Shown here: positions 52,735-62,295 of the stretch, piece by piece
Layout: each line of letters begins with the position of its first letter
Position numbering within the stretch: position 1 is the first letter of the stretch
Assembly: GCF_003259905.1 (NCBI RefSeq)
Contig: NZ_QLMG01000002.1
Coordinates: 1-64,000, forward strand
Source: Salipiger aestuarii
Lineage (GTDB): Bacteria > Pseudomonadota > Alphaproteobacteria > Rhodobacterales > Rhodobacteraceae
Direction: 5' to 3'
Length of the DNA: 64,000 nt
Position numbers and translations under genes: made by a program
Notes under the pieces: model-generated
The model's input: only the letters and a program-made list of their open reading frames with translations
The model's database searches: none
Told to the model about the DNA's origin: nothing

Positions 52735-54008
52735 CAGGCCGCGTCTCCGTCCGGGGCAGCGTGCGTTTCGGCGGGCGTGTCGATCCAGCCGCAGATCGCC
52801 GTCAGCAGTGCGTCGGTCAGCGCCGCACCCTGGCTGACGACATCCCAGCCGGCATGGGCCATGGCGGCGGCGCGGTCGGGGGCGACAAGATGCGAGACCG
52901 CCGTGGCAAGCGTGTCGGAATCGCGCACGATGCGGGCGGCGCCCGCCTCGGCCAGCCGGGAATAGGACGCCAGATGGCGCCCGACGTTCGGGCCGTACAG
53001 CAGGGCGGTGCCATGCGCGGCGGCCTCCAGCGGGTCTTCGCCGCCCGAACCGGGACGCAGCGATCCGCCAAGGAAACTGACGGGCGCCAGCCGGTACCAA
53101 AGCCCAAGTTCCGAGGCATCCTCGGTCAACAGAACCTGGGTGTTTTCATCGGGCATGTCGCCGTCGTCCCAGCTTCCCACCCGCAAGTCCGACTGGCGCA
53201 CAAGCGCGGCAACTGCCTTGCCGTCCTCGCGCGTGGCGGGCACCAGAAACAGCAGCAGCCGGTGCGTCAGGCGTGTCGCCCGTTGATGCGCGCGCAGCAC
53301 GTCTCCCGCCTCGGATGCGCGCACGCGGGCGGCCAGCCAGCTTGGCCGGCCGGCAAGGATCTGCGCCATTTCCTCGTGCAGTTCTCGGCGGTAGCTCAGC
53401 GGTGGCGCGGTGTCGGTCAGCGCCCCGGCCTGCCGCAGATCGACATCGGCCAGGCCATGGCGGCGCAGCCGGCGGTGCGCGGCGTCGTCCTGGGCATAGA
53501 TCCTGTCGAACAGCGCAAGGGTGGCGGCGGTGCAGTCGGGCATCCAGATCGGCGCCGGCACCTGCCAGGCATCCGAGGCGGTGGCGATGCAGGCCAGCCG
53601 CGTGCCGGTTTCACGCAGTTTGCACAGCAGCGCGGGGGGCAGGCGCTCGCCGGTCCACACGCCGACCGCGGGGCGCCAGTGGGCGGCAAAGGCCTGGGCC
53701 TCGGCAACGGTGTCGGGCGGCAGCGGCTGGCCCAGAACGCCATCGGGCCAGGCGAGATCGCCGGTGCGTGCGCTGGCGGACCAGGTCAGCAGCACCGAAA
53801 TGTCGGGGCGGTGCATGCGCAGCCGCGCGGCAATGCCCGATAGTGTGCGCACCGTGCCCCGATTGTGGGCATGCATCCATGCAAGGGGTCCGTCCGGGCG
53901 CGGGGGAAGGGGGGCCGCCGTGGCCGGGCGGCCCCGCGCGGTCGCGAGATAGGCGGTCAGCGCAAAGGGCCTGCGTTCCGGCCGGGTGGGATCAGCGGAC
54001 TGCGGCAA
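52734..54008 (-). CDS. waaA: 3-deoxy-D-manno-octulosonic acid transferase (WaaA/KdtA type)
   Basis: The 424-residue protein has the N-terminal glycosyltransferase domain of Kdo transferases ([20 protein letters not shown] near 44-63) and a C-terminal GT-B half with [23 protein letters not shown] near 325-347, where the conserved glutamate binds the nucleotide sugar. It adds Kdo to lipid A precursor. The start may be TTG at 54008, as no ATG precedes the domain. The N-terminal membrane anchor of the E. coli enzyme is not obvious here. Confidence 0.85.
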   Translation of the reverse strand: MPQSADPTRPERRPFALTAYLATARGRPATAAPLPPRPDGPLAWMHAHNRGTVRTLSGIAARLRMHRPDISVLLTWSASARTGDLAWPDGVLGQPLPPDTVAEAQAFAAHWRPAVGVWTGERLPPALLCKLRETGTRLACIATASDAWQVPAPIWMPDCTAATLALFDRIYAQDDAAHRRLRRHGLADVDLRQAGALTDTAPPLSYRRELHEEMAQILAGRPSWLAARVRASEAGDVLRAHQRATRLTHRLLLFLVPATREDGKAVAALVRQSDLRVGSWDDGDMPDENTQVLLTEDASELGLWYRLAPVSFLGGSLRPGSGGEDPLEAAAHGTALLYGPNVGRHLASYSRLAEAGAARIVRDSDTLATAVSHLVAPDRAAAMAHAGWDVVSQGAALTDALLTAICGWIDTPAETHAAPDGDAA

Positions 54009-54013
54009 GGCGG

Positions 54014-54256
54014 TCAGCCGAGTTCCTCGGTCGGCGATACCTCGGCCTCTTCGTCGCGCAGCCGGTGCAGGTGGGCGATGAAATAGCGCATGTGCGCGTT
54101 GTCGACGGTTTTCTGCGCCTCGGCCTTCCAGGCGTCATGCGCGGTGGCGTAATCGGGAAAGATGCCGACGATGTGCAGGTCGTCGACGTTCTTGAAGACG
54201 TTCTTTTCAGGGGTGACGAGCTCGCCGCCGAAGACAAGGTGAAGTCGCTGAACCAT
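54014..54256 (-). CDS. DUF4170 domain protein
   Basis: The 80-residue protein starts MVQRLHLVFGGELVTPEK and contains FPDYATAHDAWKAEAQKTVD and MRYFIAHLHRL, the DUF4170 pattern of alphaproteobacteria. It is small, soluble and without known function. Its constant place beside lipid A or Kdo genes in this group suggests an accessory role in the envelope. It ends six bases before the Kdo transferase start codon. Confidence 0.85.
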   Translation of the reverse strand: MVQRLHLVFGGELVTPEKNVFKNVDDLHIVGIFPDYATAHDAWKAEAQKTVDNAHMRYFIAHLHRLRDEEAEVSPTEELG

Positions 54257-54311
54257 GCCGGGTGTCCTTTCAGCCGGGAATGGGCGCAACCTACGGGGAT
54301 GCTGGGCAAGG

Positions 54312-55109
54312 TCAAGCGCCCTGCGGGGGAGGCTTGCGGCTCAGCCGGGACAGAAGGTCGGAATGCAGCATAGGGTTGGCCGCGACGATGCCGTCATGGC
54401 GCGGCTCGGGCGCGTTGAACCGGATCGCAGCGCCGTGGCGGTCGGTCATCCGCGCGCCGGCCTCGGACAGCAGCAGCGCGCCCGCCGCGATGTCCCATTC
54501 CCAGGACGCGCGCAACGTCAGCATCGCGTCGAACCGCCCCTGCGCCACCAGCCCCAGCCGATAGGCGATCGACGGCCTGTGGTGGCGGGCGAGCCGGGGC
54601 ACGGCGCCCGCCCAGTGCCGCGGGTCCAGTGCGGGCCGGGTGACCAGCACATGGGCGCTGTCGGCGTCCCCTGTGTCGCTGGCCCGCAACGCGTTGCCGT
54701 TCAGCCGGGCGCCGCCGCCGAGGTCCGCTTCGTACAGGCGGTCGAGCATGGGCAGGTAGACCACCGCAGCGGTGATCTGCCCGTGGCGGGCGATGGCCAG
54801 CGAATGCGACCAGCTGTCCGAGCCTTCGATGAAGCTGCGCGTGCCGTCGATGGGATCGACGATGAACACATGCTCGGCCCCCAGCCGCGCGTCGCTGTCG
54901 GCGCTTTCCTCGCTCAGCCAGCCATAGCCGGGGCGCGCGCCGCGCAGGATGTCGGACAGCGCCGAATTGACCGCCATGTCCGCATCCGTCACCGGGCTGC
55001 CGTCCGCCGCCTTGTAGCGCACGCCCAGCGCGCCGCCGACATAGGTCGTGGCGATCCGCGCTGCCGCCCGCGCGGCGCGGATCAGCAGCGCAAGGTCACT
55101 CTCCGGCAA
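54312..55109 (-). CDS. Inositol-monophosphatase-family phosphatase (CysQ-like), TTG start
   Basis: The 265-residue protein has the lithium-sensitive phosphatase motifs: the metal-binding WLSEESADSD near 65, VDPIDGTRSFIEG near 85-97 and WEWDIAAGALLLSEAGA near 205-221. It could act as 3'(2'),5'-bisphosphate nucleotidase (CysQ) or on inositol phosphates. The start seems to be TTG 55109, overlapping the end of pmbA by 14 bases, since no ATG lies before the first helix. The motif order is complete, so activity is likely. Confidence 0.87.
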   Translation of the reverse strand: MPESDLALLIRAARAAARIATTYVGGALGVRYKAADGSPVTDADMAVNSALSDILRGARPGYGWLSEESADSDARLGAEHVFIVDPIDGTRSFIEGSDSWSHSLAIARHGQITAAVVYLPMLDRLYEADLGGGARLNGNALRASDTGDADSAHVLVTRPALDPRHWAGAVPRLARHHRPSIAYRLGLVAQGRFDAMLTLRASWEWDIAAGALLLSEAGARMTDRHGAAIRFNAPEPRHDGIVAANPMLHSDLLSRLSRKPPPQGA

Positions 55110-56451
55110 GGGTCAGCCCCTCGACCAGCAGCGACGGAATGACCCGGCCCAGCCAGACGCGGGCATCGTTGGCCGGGGTCATCCGCAACAGGAAATCGCG
55201 CAGGTTGCCGGCGATGGTCACGCCCGAGACGGTATAGGCGGGGACGCCGTTTTCGACCCAGACCCCAGCGGCGCCCCGCGAATAATCGCCGGTGTTGGGA
55301 TTGATTGTCGCGCCGATCATCGAGGTCACGATCAGCCCGGTGCCCATCTGCGCGATCAGCGCGTCACGGCTGTGGGGGCCCTGCGTCAGCGCAAGGTTCC
55401 AGTTGCTGGGCGAGGGGCCCGCGCCCGTGCCGCGCGCGGCGTTGCCGGTGGGGTCCATGCCCAGCTTGCGCCCGGTGGCCAGATCCAGCGTATAGCCCTT
55501 GAGGATGCCGTTTTCGACGATGGCGCGGCGCCGCGTGGGCAGGCCTTCGGCATCGAAGGGGCGCGATCCCGCGATGCGCGGGCGCAGCGGATCCTCGATC
55601 AGCGACAGCCCTGCGGGCAGCACCTGTTCGCCCAGCGCGTCACGCAGCCATGAGGCCCCGCGCGCCACGGAGGCGCCGTTCACCGCGCCCAGCAGATGCC
55701 CGATCAGCGACGACGACACCCGTTCATCGAACAGCACCGGCCAGGCGCCGGTCCTGGGCTTGCGCGGGTTCAGACGTTCCAGCGCGCGCTCCGACGCGCG
55801 GCGGCCGATTTCTTCGGCGGGGCGCAGATCGGCCTGAAAGGTGCGGCTGTCGCCATCGTAGTCACGCTCCATCGTCAGGCCTGACCCGGCGATGGCCACG
55901 CAGGACCGCGACCGGCTGGTGCGGCTGTAGCCGCCGGAAAACCCGTTGGACGCCGCAAGATGCACCCGCCGCTGCCCGTATCCCGCCGAAGCCGATTGCA
56001 CCTGACCGATGCCGTCCACCGCCAGCGCCGCGGATTCGGCGGCGCGCGCGTCTTCCTGCAATTCGGCGGGCGAGGGTTCGGGGGCTGGGTCGCACAGCTC
56101 CAGCGGGCCGGCATCCCAGTGCCGCACCAGCTGATCGGGGCCGGCAAGCCCCGCATAGGGGTCTTCGGGGGCTTCGCGCGCCATGGCCACGGCGCGTTCG
56201 GCCATCGTGGTCAGGGTTTGGGTGCGCACGTCGGACGACGAGACCACCGCCACCCGCCTGCCCACGAACACCCGCAGACCGATGTCCACGCCTTCGGAGC
56301 GTTCCGCCTGTTCCAGCGCGCCGCCGCGCACGTCGATCTCGATCGAGCTCCCATCGACGGCGATGGCGTCAGACGCATCGGCGCCCGCCTTTGCGGCTGC
56401 GTCCAGAAGGGCGCGGGTGAGTGTGTCGAGTGATCGGGTCTGGTCTGTCAT
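55096..56451 (-). CDS. pmbA: Metallopeptidase PmbA/TldE
   Basis: The 451-residue protein is the PmbA (TldE) partner of TldD, which cleaves unfolded peptides and modified peptide antibiotics. The N-terminal domain has GVDIGLRVFVGRRVAVVSSS near 72-91. The C-terminal domain has NWNLALTQGPHSRDALIAQM and IGATINPNTGDYSRGAAGVWVENG near 395-425. PmbA lacks the zinc motif HEAxGH, as expected; tldD is not in the window. ATG 56451 gives MTDQTRSLDTL. Confidence 0.9.
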   Translation of the reverse strand: MTDQTRSLDTLTRALLDAAAKAGADASDAIAVDGSSIEIDVRGGALEQAERSEGVDIGLRVFVGRRVAVVSSSDVRTQTLTTMAERAVAMAREAPEDPYAGLAGPDQLVRHWDAGPLELCDPAPEPSPAELQEDARAAESAALAVDGIGQVQSASAGYGQRRVHLAASNGFSGGYSRTSRSRSCVAIAGSGLTMERDYDGDSRTFQADLRPAEEIGRRASERALERLNPRKPRTGAWPVLFDERVSSSLIGHLLGAVNGASVARGASWLRDALGEQVLPAGLSLIEDPLRPRIAGSRPFDAEGLPTRRRAIVENGILKGYTLDLATGRKLGMDPTGNAARGTGAGPSPSNWNLALTQGPHSRDALIAQMGTGLIVTSMIGATINPNTGDYSRGAAGVWVENGVPAYTVSGVTIAGNLRDFLLRMTPANDARVWLGRVIPSLLVEGLTLAGE

Positions 56452-56557
56452 GGGGCCTCCGCCTGGGCTGTCCATCGAGGTAGGGTGTGGCGGGGCAAGG
56501 CGCAAGGAAAAGCGCGCCCCGCCCGTTCGACCGCCCGTTCATCCGCCCGTTCATCCG

Positions 56558-57316
56558 TCAGTCGCGCTTGCCGACCACGCCGACGATCGGCCCCATCGAC
56601 CGCCCGACAAGATCGCGCCGCCCGAGCGCCGGCGCGTACAGGCGCGACACGTTGCCATCCAGAAACAGCGCCTGTCCGATCCCCAGCCTGTCGCGAAAGA
56701 AGCTGGCGAATTCGTGAAAGTTCACCGCGTTGTCCGAAATCGCAAAGATCGCCGTCTTGCCGTCATCGGATGTGCCGACCCCGTTGCGCAGATACCGCGA
56801 ATCGCTGCCGTCGATGAACCGCGGATGCAGCGCGCCGTCGATGACAAGCATCGGCCCCGACTGGGTGGCGTAAGTGCAGGCGGGCCTGTCGGCCAGATAG
56901 CGGCGGGTTTCGATCACATCGGCGCGCTTGGCGCGAATGCACAGGATGCCGTTGGGCAGCAGGCCGAAATTGCCGGGGCTGGCGCTGGATACCGCCTCGC
57001 GCTGGGTTTCCCCGTCTTCGATATACAGCCCGACCGGGGCGCGATCTTCGTGATACATCCCGGCGTTCATCGCAAACAGCAACGACTTGCCATGGGCACC
57101 AAGGCTTGCGTCCAGCTGGGGGAATTGCCCCCAGACGCCGCCCTGCGGGTTGTGCAGAAAGGTGCGCAGCTCTTCGCGCCGCGCATCCACCGTGCACCAG
57201 GTGTAGCCGTTGCCGCCGAACGCGCCGCTTTCGCATTCGACCGCACCTGCCTGCGATCCGGTCCAGGACGCGATCAGTGCGATGGCGATACCTGCGGCGA
57301 AAAGGCGGGCGCGCAT
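56558..57316 (-). CDS. Phosphodiester glycosidase-family secreted protein
   Basis: The 252-residue protein has an N-terminal signal peptide (RLFAAGIAIALIASWTG, cleavage after QAG). The mature part has LLFAMNAGMYHEDRAPVGLY near 85-104, SGPMLVIDGALHPRF near 155 and ALFLDGNVSRLYAP near 215-230, the layout of the NAGPA/phosphodiester glycosidase domain. It may remove sugar phosphodiesters in the periplasm; the substrate is unknown. The ATG at 57316 lies five bases after the end of rbfA. Confidence 0.83.
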   Translation of the reverse strand: MRARLFAAGIAIALIASWTGSQAGAVECESGAFGGNGYTWCTVDARREELRTFLHNPQGGVWGQFPQLDASLGAHGKSLLFAMNAGMYHEDRAPVGLYIEDGETQREAVSSASPGNFGLLPNGILCIRAKRADVIETRRYLADRPACTYATQSGPMLVIDGALHPRFIDGSDSRYLRNGVGTSDDGKTAIFAISDNAVNFHEFASFFRDRLGIGQALFLDGNVSRLYAPALGRRDLVGRSMGPIVGVVGKRD

Positions 57317-57320
57317 GGGA

Positions 57321-57716
57321 TCAGTCCTCGACGTCGCGGCGCACGGCATCCTGGGCGAACAGTCGCCGCGTCTCGTCGAGCCGGTCGAACGTCTCGTCAA
57401 GGCGAAAGCGCAGCTCTGGCGCGTATTTCAGGGTCAGCGCCTTGGACACGGCGCGGCGCAGTTCGGACTGGTTGTGCTTGAGCCGGTCGAACATCAGATC
57501 CGTATCGCCCCCGCCGAGGGGAACCACATACGCGGTCGCCACCTTGAGATCGGTCGAAACGCTGACCTCGCCGACGGTGATCGACAGACGGTTCAGATCG
57601 GGGTCGTGGATGTCGCCGCGCTGCAGCACTTCGGACAGGGTGCGGCGGATAAGTTCGCCGACCCGCAGCTGCCGTTGCGTGGGCCCTTGCCCGTCGTGGG
57701 ATTTGTTCTTTGCCAT
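57321..57716 (-). CDS. rbfA: Ribosome-binding factor A RbfA
   Basis: The 131-residue protein matures the 16S rRNA 5' end. The KH-like fold is seen in QLRVGELIRRTLSEVLQRGD near 16-35, LSITVGEVSVSTDLKVATAYV near 45-65 and LKYAPELRFRLDETFDR near 95-111. ATG 57716 and a GTG at 57725 are both in frame; the ATG is taken. It is divergent from dapB with 85 bases between. Confidence 0.92.
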   Translation of the reverse strand: MAKNKSHDGQGPTQRQLRVGELIRRTLSEVLQRGDIHDPDLNRLSITVGEVSVSTDLKVATAYVVPLGGGDTDLMFDRLKHNQSELRRAVSKALTLKYAPELRFRLDETFDRLDETRRLFAQDAVRRDVED

Positions 57717-57801
57717 CGTTCCCACTTAGTCGTCCGACGGGGCTTTGCCAAGCGGCAGCGCGCGCGCTAAGCAAGGCGAAACTGACGAACAGGAGAGCGG
57801 G

Positions 57802-58617
57802 ATGACCGATAAGCCGGGCGTGGTGGTGACGGGGGTGTCTGGTCGCATGGGCCAGATGCTGGTGCGCGAGCTGGAAACAAGCGACCGGCTGAGGCTGGCG
57901 GCGGCTGTCGAACGAACGGGCCACGCTTGGGTCGGGCGCGACCTTGGCGCCTGCATGGGCGGTCAGGACAGTGGCGTCATGGTCACCGATGACGCGCTTG
58001 AGGCCTTTTCAAAGGCGCAGGCCGTGATCGACTTCACAACGCCCGCCGCGACGGTCGCCTTTGCCGAACTGGCCGCACAGGCGCGCGCGGTGCATGTGAT
58101 CGGCACCACAGGGCTGGATGAAAGCGATCTGGCCAGGATTGCGGCCGCCGCCCGCCACGCGGTGGTGGTGCGCGCCGGCAATATGAGCCTCGGCGTGAAT
58201 CTGCTCACCAGGGTCACGCGGCAGGTGGCTGCGGCGCTGGATGAGGACTGGGATATCGAGATCGTCGAATCGCACCACAACCAGAAAGTCGATGCGCCTT
58301 CGGGAACGGCGCTGATGCTGGGCGAGGCCGCCGCCGCCGGGCGGGGCGTCGATCTGGCCGAGGTGTCGGACCGGGGCCGCGATGGCATCACCGGCAAGCG
58401 CGCGCGGGGGCATATCGGATTCCACGCGCTGCGCGGCGGCGATGTCGTGGGCGAGCACGAGGTGATCTTTGCCGCCGCTGGCGAGCGTATCTTTCTCAAG
58501 CATGTAGCCTCTGACCGCGGGCTTTTCGCGCGCGGCGCGCTGAAGGCGGCGCTGTGGGGGCAGGACAAGGCGCCGGGGGAATACGACATGCTTGACGTCC
58601 TGGGACTTGGGAACTGA
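57802..58617 (+). CDS. dapB: 4-hydroxy-tetrahydrodipicolinate reductase DapB
   Basis: The 271-residue enzyme reduces the lysine and diaminopimelate precursor. [15 protein letters not shown] near 5-19 binds NAD(P)[26 protein letters not shown] near 153-177 holds the catalytic His and Lys, and [19 protein letters not shown] follows. AGGAGAG lies before ATG 57802. The gene is divergent from rbfA and convergent with the DUF1674 gene, with an intergenic hairpin repeat after it. Confidence 0.95.
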   Translation: MTDKPGVVVTGVSGRMGQMLVRELETSDRLRLAAAVERTGHAWVGRDLGACMGGQDSGVMVTDDALEAFSKAQAVIDFTTPAATVAFAELAAQARAVHVIGTTGLDESDLARIAAAARHAVVVRAGNMSLGVNLLTRVTRQVAAALDEDWDIEIVESHHNQKVDAPSGTALMLGEAAAAGRGVDLAEVSDRGRDGITGKRARGHIGFHALRGGDVVGEHEVIFAAAGERIFLKHVASDRGLFARGALKAALWGQDKAPGEYDMLDVLGLGN

Positions 58618-58649
58618 AACAGGCGCGCCTGATGGGGCGGCAGGGGGCG

Positions 58650-58780
58650 CTGCCCCCTCGGCCTTGCGGCCTCACCCCCGGAGTTTTTAGGGCAAGATGA
58701 AGCCTGGGCGCGGCGCCACGTCTTCATCTTGCTCGATAAACTCCGGGGGAGTCGCGCATCGCGCGGCGGGGGCAGCGCCC
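58650..58780. repeat. Intergenic repeat copy 5, two-armed hairpin after dapB
   Basis: The arm at 58680-58702 (GGAGTTTTTA, GGGCAAGATGAAG) is inverted at 58722-58744 (CTTCATCTTGC, TCGATAAACTCC). Flanks hold CAGGGGGCGCTGCCCCCTCG and GGGGGCAGCGCCCCC. It lies between the convergent dapB and DUF1674 genes. Confidence 0.82.
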
Positions 58781-58848
58781 CCAGCCCGGATGACGTCCGC
58801 GCCTTTCGCCGGGGCGGCACGCGCTGGGGCTACTGTCGGTGCGCGGTG

Positions 58849-59061
58849 TCAGAAGTCGATGGCGAGTCCCTTTTTCTCCCAGTCGCCGTAGCGGGCGGGG
58901 TCGAGTCCGTCGCGGCCTCCGTATTCTCTGGGCGCAGGGTTGCGCGCGATCTCTTCCTCGGCCAGGCGGCGCCGTTCGGCGGCTTCGGCGAGGGCGCGTT
59001 TTGCGGCCGGGGCCAGATCGGTGGTTTCGGTGGCCTGTGAGGGGGCGGGCGTGTTGGTCAT
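58849..59061 (-). CDS. DUF1674 protein, succinate dehydrogenase assembly factor 4 type
   Basis: The 70-residue protein ends with the family signature NPAPREYGGRDGLDPARYGDW and a short KKGLAIDF tail. Its N-terminal half is an Ala/Glu-rich helix. Proteins of this family in mitochondria (SDHAF4) help flavinate and protect the succinate dehydrogenase A subunit; bacterial members are presumed similar. ATG 59061 starts MTNTPAPSQ. It is divergent from the methyltransferase gene. Confidence 0.9.
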   Translation of the reverse strand: MTNTPAPSQATETTDLAPAAKRALAEAAERRRLAEEEIARNPAPREYGGRDGLDPARYGDWEKKGLAIDF

Positions 59062-59132
59062 GGCGGCTTTCCTCGTGTGGTTCCTCCTGATATAGGGCCC
59101 GCCAGCCCATCCAGACAACCCGGGAGAGATCC

Positions 59133-60395
59133 ATGGCCGCCATTCCCTCTGCCCGTGCGCAGACCGTTCATCTGCTGGGCCAGGTGCTTGGGCAGGGGCG
59201 GGGGATGTCCGACGCCATGTCCGGGCCGGCCTGGCGGGCCCTGCCGCCCGCCGATCGTGCGGCCGCGCAGCGCATGGCGCAGGATGTCTTGCGCACCCTC
59301 GACAAATGCGACCGGGTGCTGAAGCCGCACCTGCGCAAGGCGCCGCCGCTGTTCGTGCACAATGTGCTGCGGCTTGGCGCCTTCGAGCTGTGCACCGGCG
59401 GCGCGGCGCATGGGGTGGTGAACGAGGCGGTGCGGATCGTCGGGGCCGACCGCAAGACGCAGACCATGAAGGGCATGGTCAACGCCGTTCTGCGCAAGGT
59501 GGCCGAGGATGGCCCCGAGCACTGGGACAAGCTGCGCGCGCCGCGCCTGCCGCGCTGGCTGCGCGATCCGTTGGTGGCGGCCTGGGGGGCCAGGCCTGTC
59601 ACGGCGATGGAGGCCGCGCATTATGCGGGCGCACCGCTGGATCTGACCCCCAGAGACGATGCACAGCGTGTCGCGACGGCCACCGGCGGGGTGTTGCTGC
59701 CCACGGGGTCGGTGCGGTTGATGCAGGCCGGGCAGGTCTCGGCCCTGCCGGGGTTCGATGCAGGAGAGTGGTGGGTACAGGATGCGGCGGCGGCCTTGCC
59801 GGTACGTCTGCTGGGCGATGTGACCGGCCTGCGGGTGCTGGACATGTGCGCCGCGCCTGGCGGCAAGACCATGCAGCTTGCGGCGGCGGGGGCGGATGTC
59901 ACGGCGCTGGATATTTCCGCGAGCCGCATGGCGCGCGTCACCGAGAACCTTGCCCGGACCGGTCTGTCCGCCAATATCGTGACCGGCAATGTTCTTGAGC
60001 ACGAAGGCCGATACGATGCCATCGTACTGGATGCGCCGTGTTCGGCCACGGGCACCATCCGCCGCCACCCCGATCTGCCCCATGCCAGGCAGGGCGAGGG
60101 AATTTCAGAGCTGATCGCCTTGCAGGCGGCGATGATCGACCACGCGCTGGGTCTGCTCGCACCGGGCGGGCGGATGGTGTTCTGCACCTGCTCGCTGATC
60201 CCGGACGAGGGCGAATGCCAGATCGAAGAGGCGCTGGTCCGCCATCCGGATCTGACGATCCTGCCCGCGCAGGCGCCGGGGCTGGAAAACGCCTGGCGCA
60301 GCGACGAAGGCGGGGTGCGCTTGCGGCCCGATTTCTGGGCAGAGCGCGGCGGCATGGATGGCTTCTACATGGCGGTGCTGCACAAACCCGGTTAA
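59133..60395 (+). CDS. 16S rRNA (cytosine-C5)-methyltransferase, RsmB/NOP2 family
   Basis: The 420-residue protein has an N-terminal NusB-like RNA-binding domain (about 5-130, AAQRMAQDVLRTLDKCDRVL) and a C-terminal SAM domain with VLDMCAAPGGKTMQLAAAGA near 232-251, LDAPCSATGTIRRHPD near 300 (catalytic Cys) and CTCSLIPDEGE near 350 (second Cys). This fits RsmB, which methylates 16S rRNA. Both active cysteines are present. GGGAGAG precedes the ATG. Confidence 0.92.
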   Translation: MAAIPSARAQTVHLLGQVLGQGRGMSDAMSGPAWRALPPADRAAAQRMAQDVLRTLDKCDRVLKPHLRKAPPLFVHNVLRLGAFELCTGGAAHGVVNEAVRIVGADRKTQTMKGMVNAVLRKVAEDGPEHWDKLRAPRLPRWLRDPLVAAWGARPVTAMEAAHYAGAPLDLTPRDDAQRVATATGGVLLPTGSVRLMQAGQVSALPGFDAGEWWVQDAAAALPVRLLGDVTGLRVLDMCAAPGGKTMQLAAAGADVTALDISASRMARVTENLARTGLSANIVTGNVLEHEGRYDAIVLDAPCSATGTIRRHPDLPHARQGEGISELIALQAAMIDHALGLLAPGGRMVFCTCSLIPDEGECQIEEALVRHPDLTILPAQAPGLENAWRSDEGGVRLRPDFWAERGGMDGFYMAVLHKPG

Positions 60396-60521
60396 GCAGG
60401 GCCATTGCGGGATGACTTGATTTTGTGGCTTCGTTAAGACTGGCGCCAGCACGAACCGCGCCGGCAAGAGCTGCGGGCAGGACGCGGACAGGTAAACTGC
60501 GGTGAGGGGCGAAAGCACGGC

Positions 60522-62273
60522 ATGGCACGGACAGCAGGCTGGTCCGCCGCAACGACGCGGTTCCTGAACCGGTTTCACGCGCGGCTTGCGGCGCGCGGGC
60601 GACCGGCGACGGCGTTCGTGTCGAGCCCGGAGCCGCGCAGCACCGGGCGGTTCGCCAGGGGGCGCCAGCTTTGCGCGGGAAACCTGATGTTCGCGGGGCA
60701 TTTCGTCGAGGCGCGGGGGGCGATGATCTGGGATCTGGCCACGCCCGACGCCGCCTGGGACGAAGAAATCCACAGCTTTCGCTGGCTCGACGATCTTGCC
60801 GCCGTCGGGGACATGCGCGCCCGCGCCGTGGCGCAGGCCTGGCTTTGGGGCTGGATCGACCGTTACGGCAACGGCAGGGGCGATGGCTGGCTGCCCGAGG
60901 CGGCCGGTCAACGGCTGATCCGGTCGATCCATCACGCGCTGTTCGTGCTGCGTGGCACAGATGCGGACCGCTCGGCGCGGTTTTATCGCGCGCTGGCCCG
61001 GCAGACGGTCTTTTTATCGCGGCGCTGGAAGGCATCGCCGCCGGGGTTGCCGCGCTTCGAGGCGCTGACGGGGCTGCTATACGCGGGGCTGGCGCTGGAA
61101 GGGATGGCCGGCCATGTCGATCCGGCGCGGCGCGCGCTTGCCGCGGAATGCGCAGCACAGGTCGATGCACAGGGCGGCATTCCCACCCGCAACCCCGAGG
61201 AATTGCTGGAGGTGTTCACCCTGCTGACCTGGGCGCAGGCGGCGCTTGAGGCTGCGGCCCACGCGCCGGACCCGGCACTGACCGACGCGATCGTCCGCAT
61301 CGCCCCGACCCTGCGCGCGCTGCGCCACGCGGATGGCGGGCTGGCCCGGTTTCAGGGCGGCGGTCGAGGGATCGACGGGCGGCTCGACCAGGCGCTGATC
61401 GCGTCGGGGGTGCGGCGCAAGCCGCGCGAGGGGCTGGCCATGGGCTATGCGCGGCTCGCCTTTGCCCGCACCTCGGTCATCGTCGATGCGGCGCCGCCGC
61501 CGCATGGGCCCGCCAGCGCCGATGCGCACGCTTCGACCCTTGCGTTCGAACTGACCTCGGGGCGGCGCCCGCTGATCGTGAGCTGCGGGTCGGGCGCGGT
61601 GTTTGGCGAAGACTGGCGGCGCGCGGGGCGGGCCACCCCGTCGCATTCGACGCTGTGCCTGGATGGCTACAGCTCGGCCCGGCTGGGGGCGTTGAAACCC
61701 ATCGGCGGGGCCGAACGCGAATACCTCGAGGACGCCCCCGAGGATGTTCCCGTACAAATCACTTCGGCCGCGGGCGGGCTGCGGTTCGAAGGCGGGCATG
61801 ACGGGTATCGCGGGACCCACGGGCTGACCCATGCGCGCGTGCTGGACCTGGCGCAGGACGGGCGCATGCTGTCGGGCGAAGACCTGCTGATGACGCTGAA
61901 CGACCTGGACGTCCGGCTGTTTGACCGGCGCATGGATGCGGCCACGCTGGGCGGGCTGCCCTGGCAGGTGCGATTCCATCTGCATCCGGATGTGGATGCG
62001 GCGCTGGACATGGGGGGCAATGCCGTGTCCATGGCGCTGCGTTCGGGTGAAATCTGGGTGTTTCGCGCGGAATCCGGGGCCAAACTGACGCTGGAGCCGT
62101 CGGTTTACCTTGAAAAGGGCCGCATTCGGCCCCGCGCCGCCAAACAGGTCGTTTTATCCGGCCGCGCGATGGAGTATGCGACCCGCATCCGCTGGACCCT
62201 GGCCAAGGCACGGGACACCGCAATCGCGGTCCGTGACCTGGTCGAGGATGTGGCGGAAGACGAGCCGTCATGA
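60522..62273 (+). CDS. Heparinase II/III-family protein
   Basis: The 583-residue protein has an alpha-helical N-terminal half (about 60-320, with [13 protein letters not shown] and [15 protein letters not shown]) and a C-terminal beta domain of the heparinase II/III type with [20 protein letters not shown]-like sequence, [15 protein letters not shown] and [19 protein letters not shown]. There is no signal peptide. Members degrade or modify uronic-acid polysaccharides; in this group the gene regularly precedes purH. The substrate is unknown. Confidence 0.85.
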   Translation: MARTAGWSAATTRFLNRFHARLAARGRPATAFVSSPEPRSTGRFARGRQLCAGNLMFAGHFVEARGAMIWDLATPDAAWDEEIHSFRWLDDLAAVGDMRARAVAQAWLWGWIDRYGNGRGDGWLPEAAGQRLIRSIHHALFVLRGTDADRSARFYRALARQTVFLSRRWKASPPGLPRFEALTGLLYAGLALEGMAGHVDPARRALAAECAAQVDAQGGIPTRNPEELLEVFTLLTWAQAALEAAAHAPDPALTDAIVRIAPTLRALRHADGGLARFQGGGRGIDGRLDQALIASGVRRKPREGLAMGYARLAFARTSVIVDAAPPPHGPASADAHASTLAFELTSGRRPLIVSCGSGAVFGEDWRRAGRATPSHSTLCLDGYSSARLGALKPIGGAEREYLEDAPEDVPVQITSAAGGLRFEGGHDGYRGTHGLTHARVLDLAQDGRMLSGEDLLMTLNDLDVRLFDRRMDAATLGGLPWQVRFHLHPDVDAALDMGGNAVSMALRSGEIWVFRAESGAKLTLEPSVYLEKGRIRPRAAKQVVLSGRAMEYATRIRWTLAKARDTAIAVRDLVEDVAEDEPS

Positions 62274-62295
62274 ACCATCTGGGAACCCGATCCGT

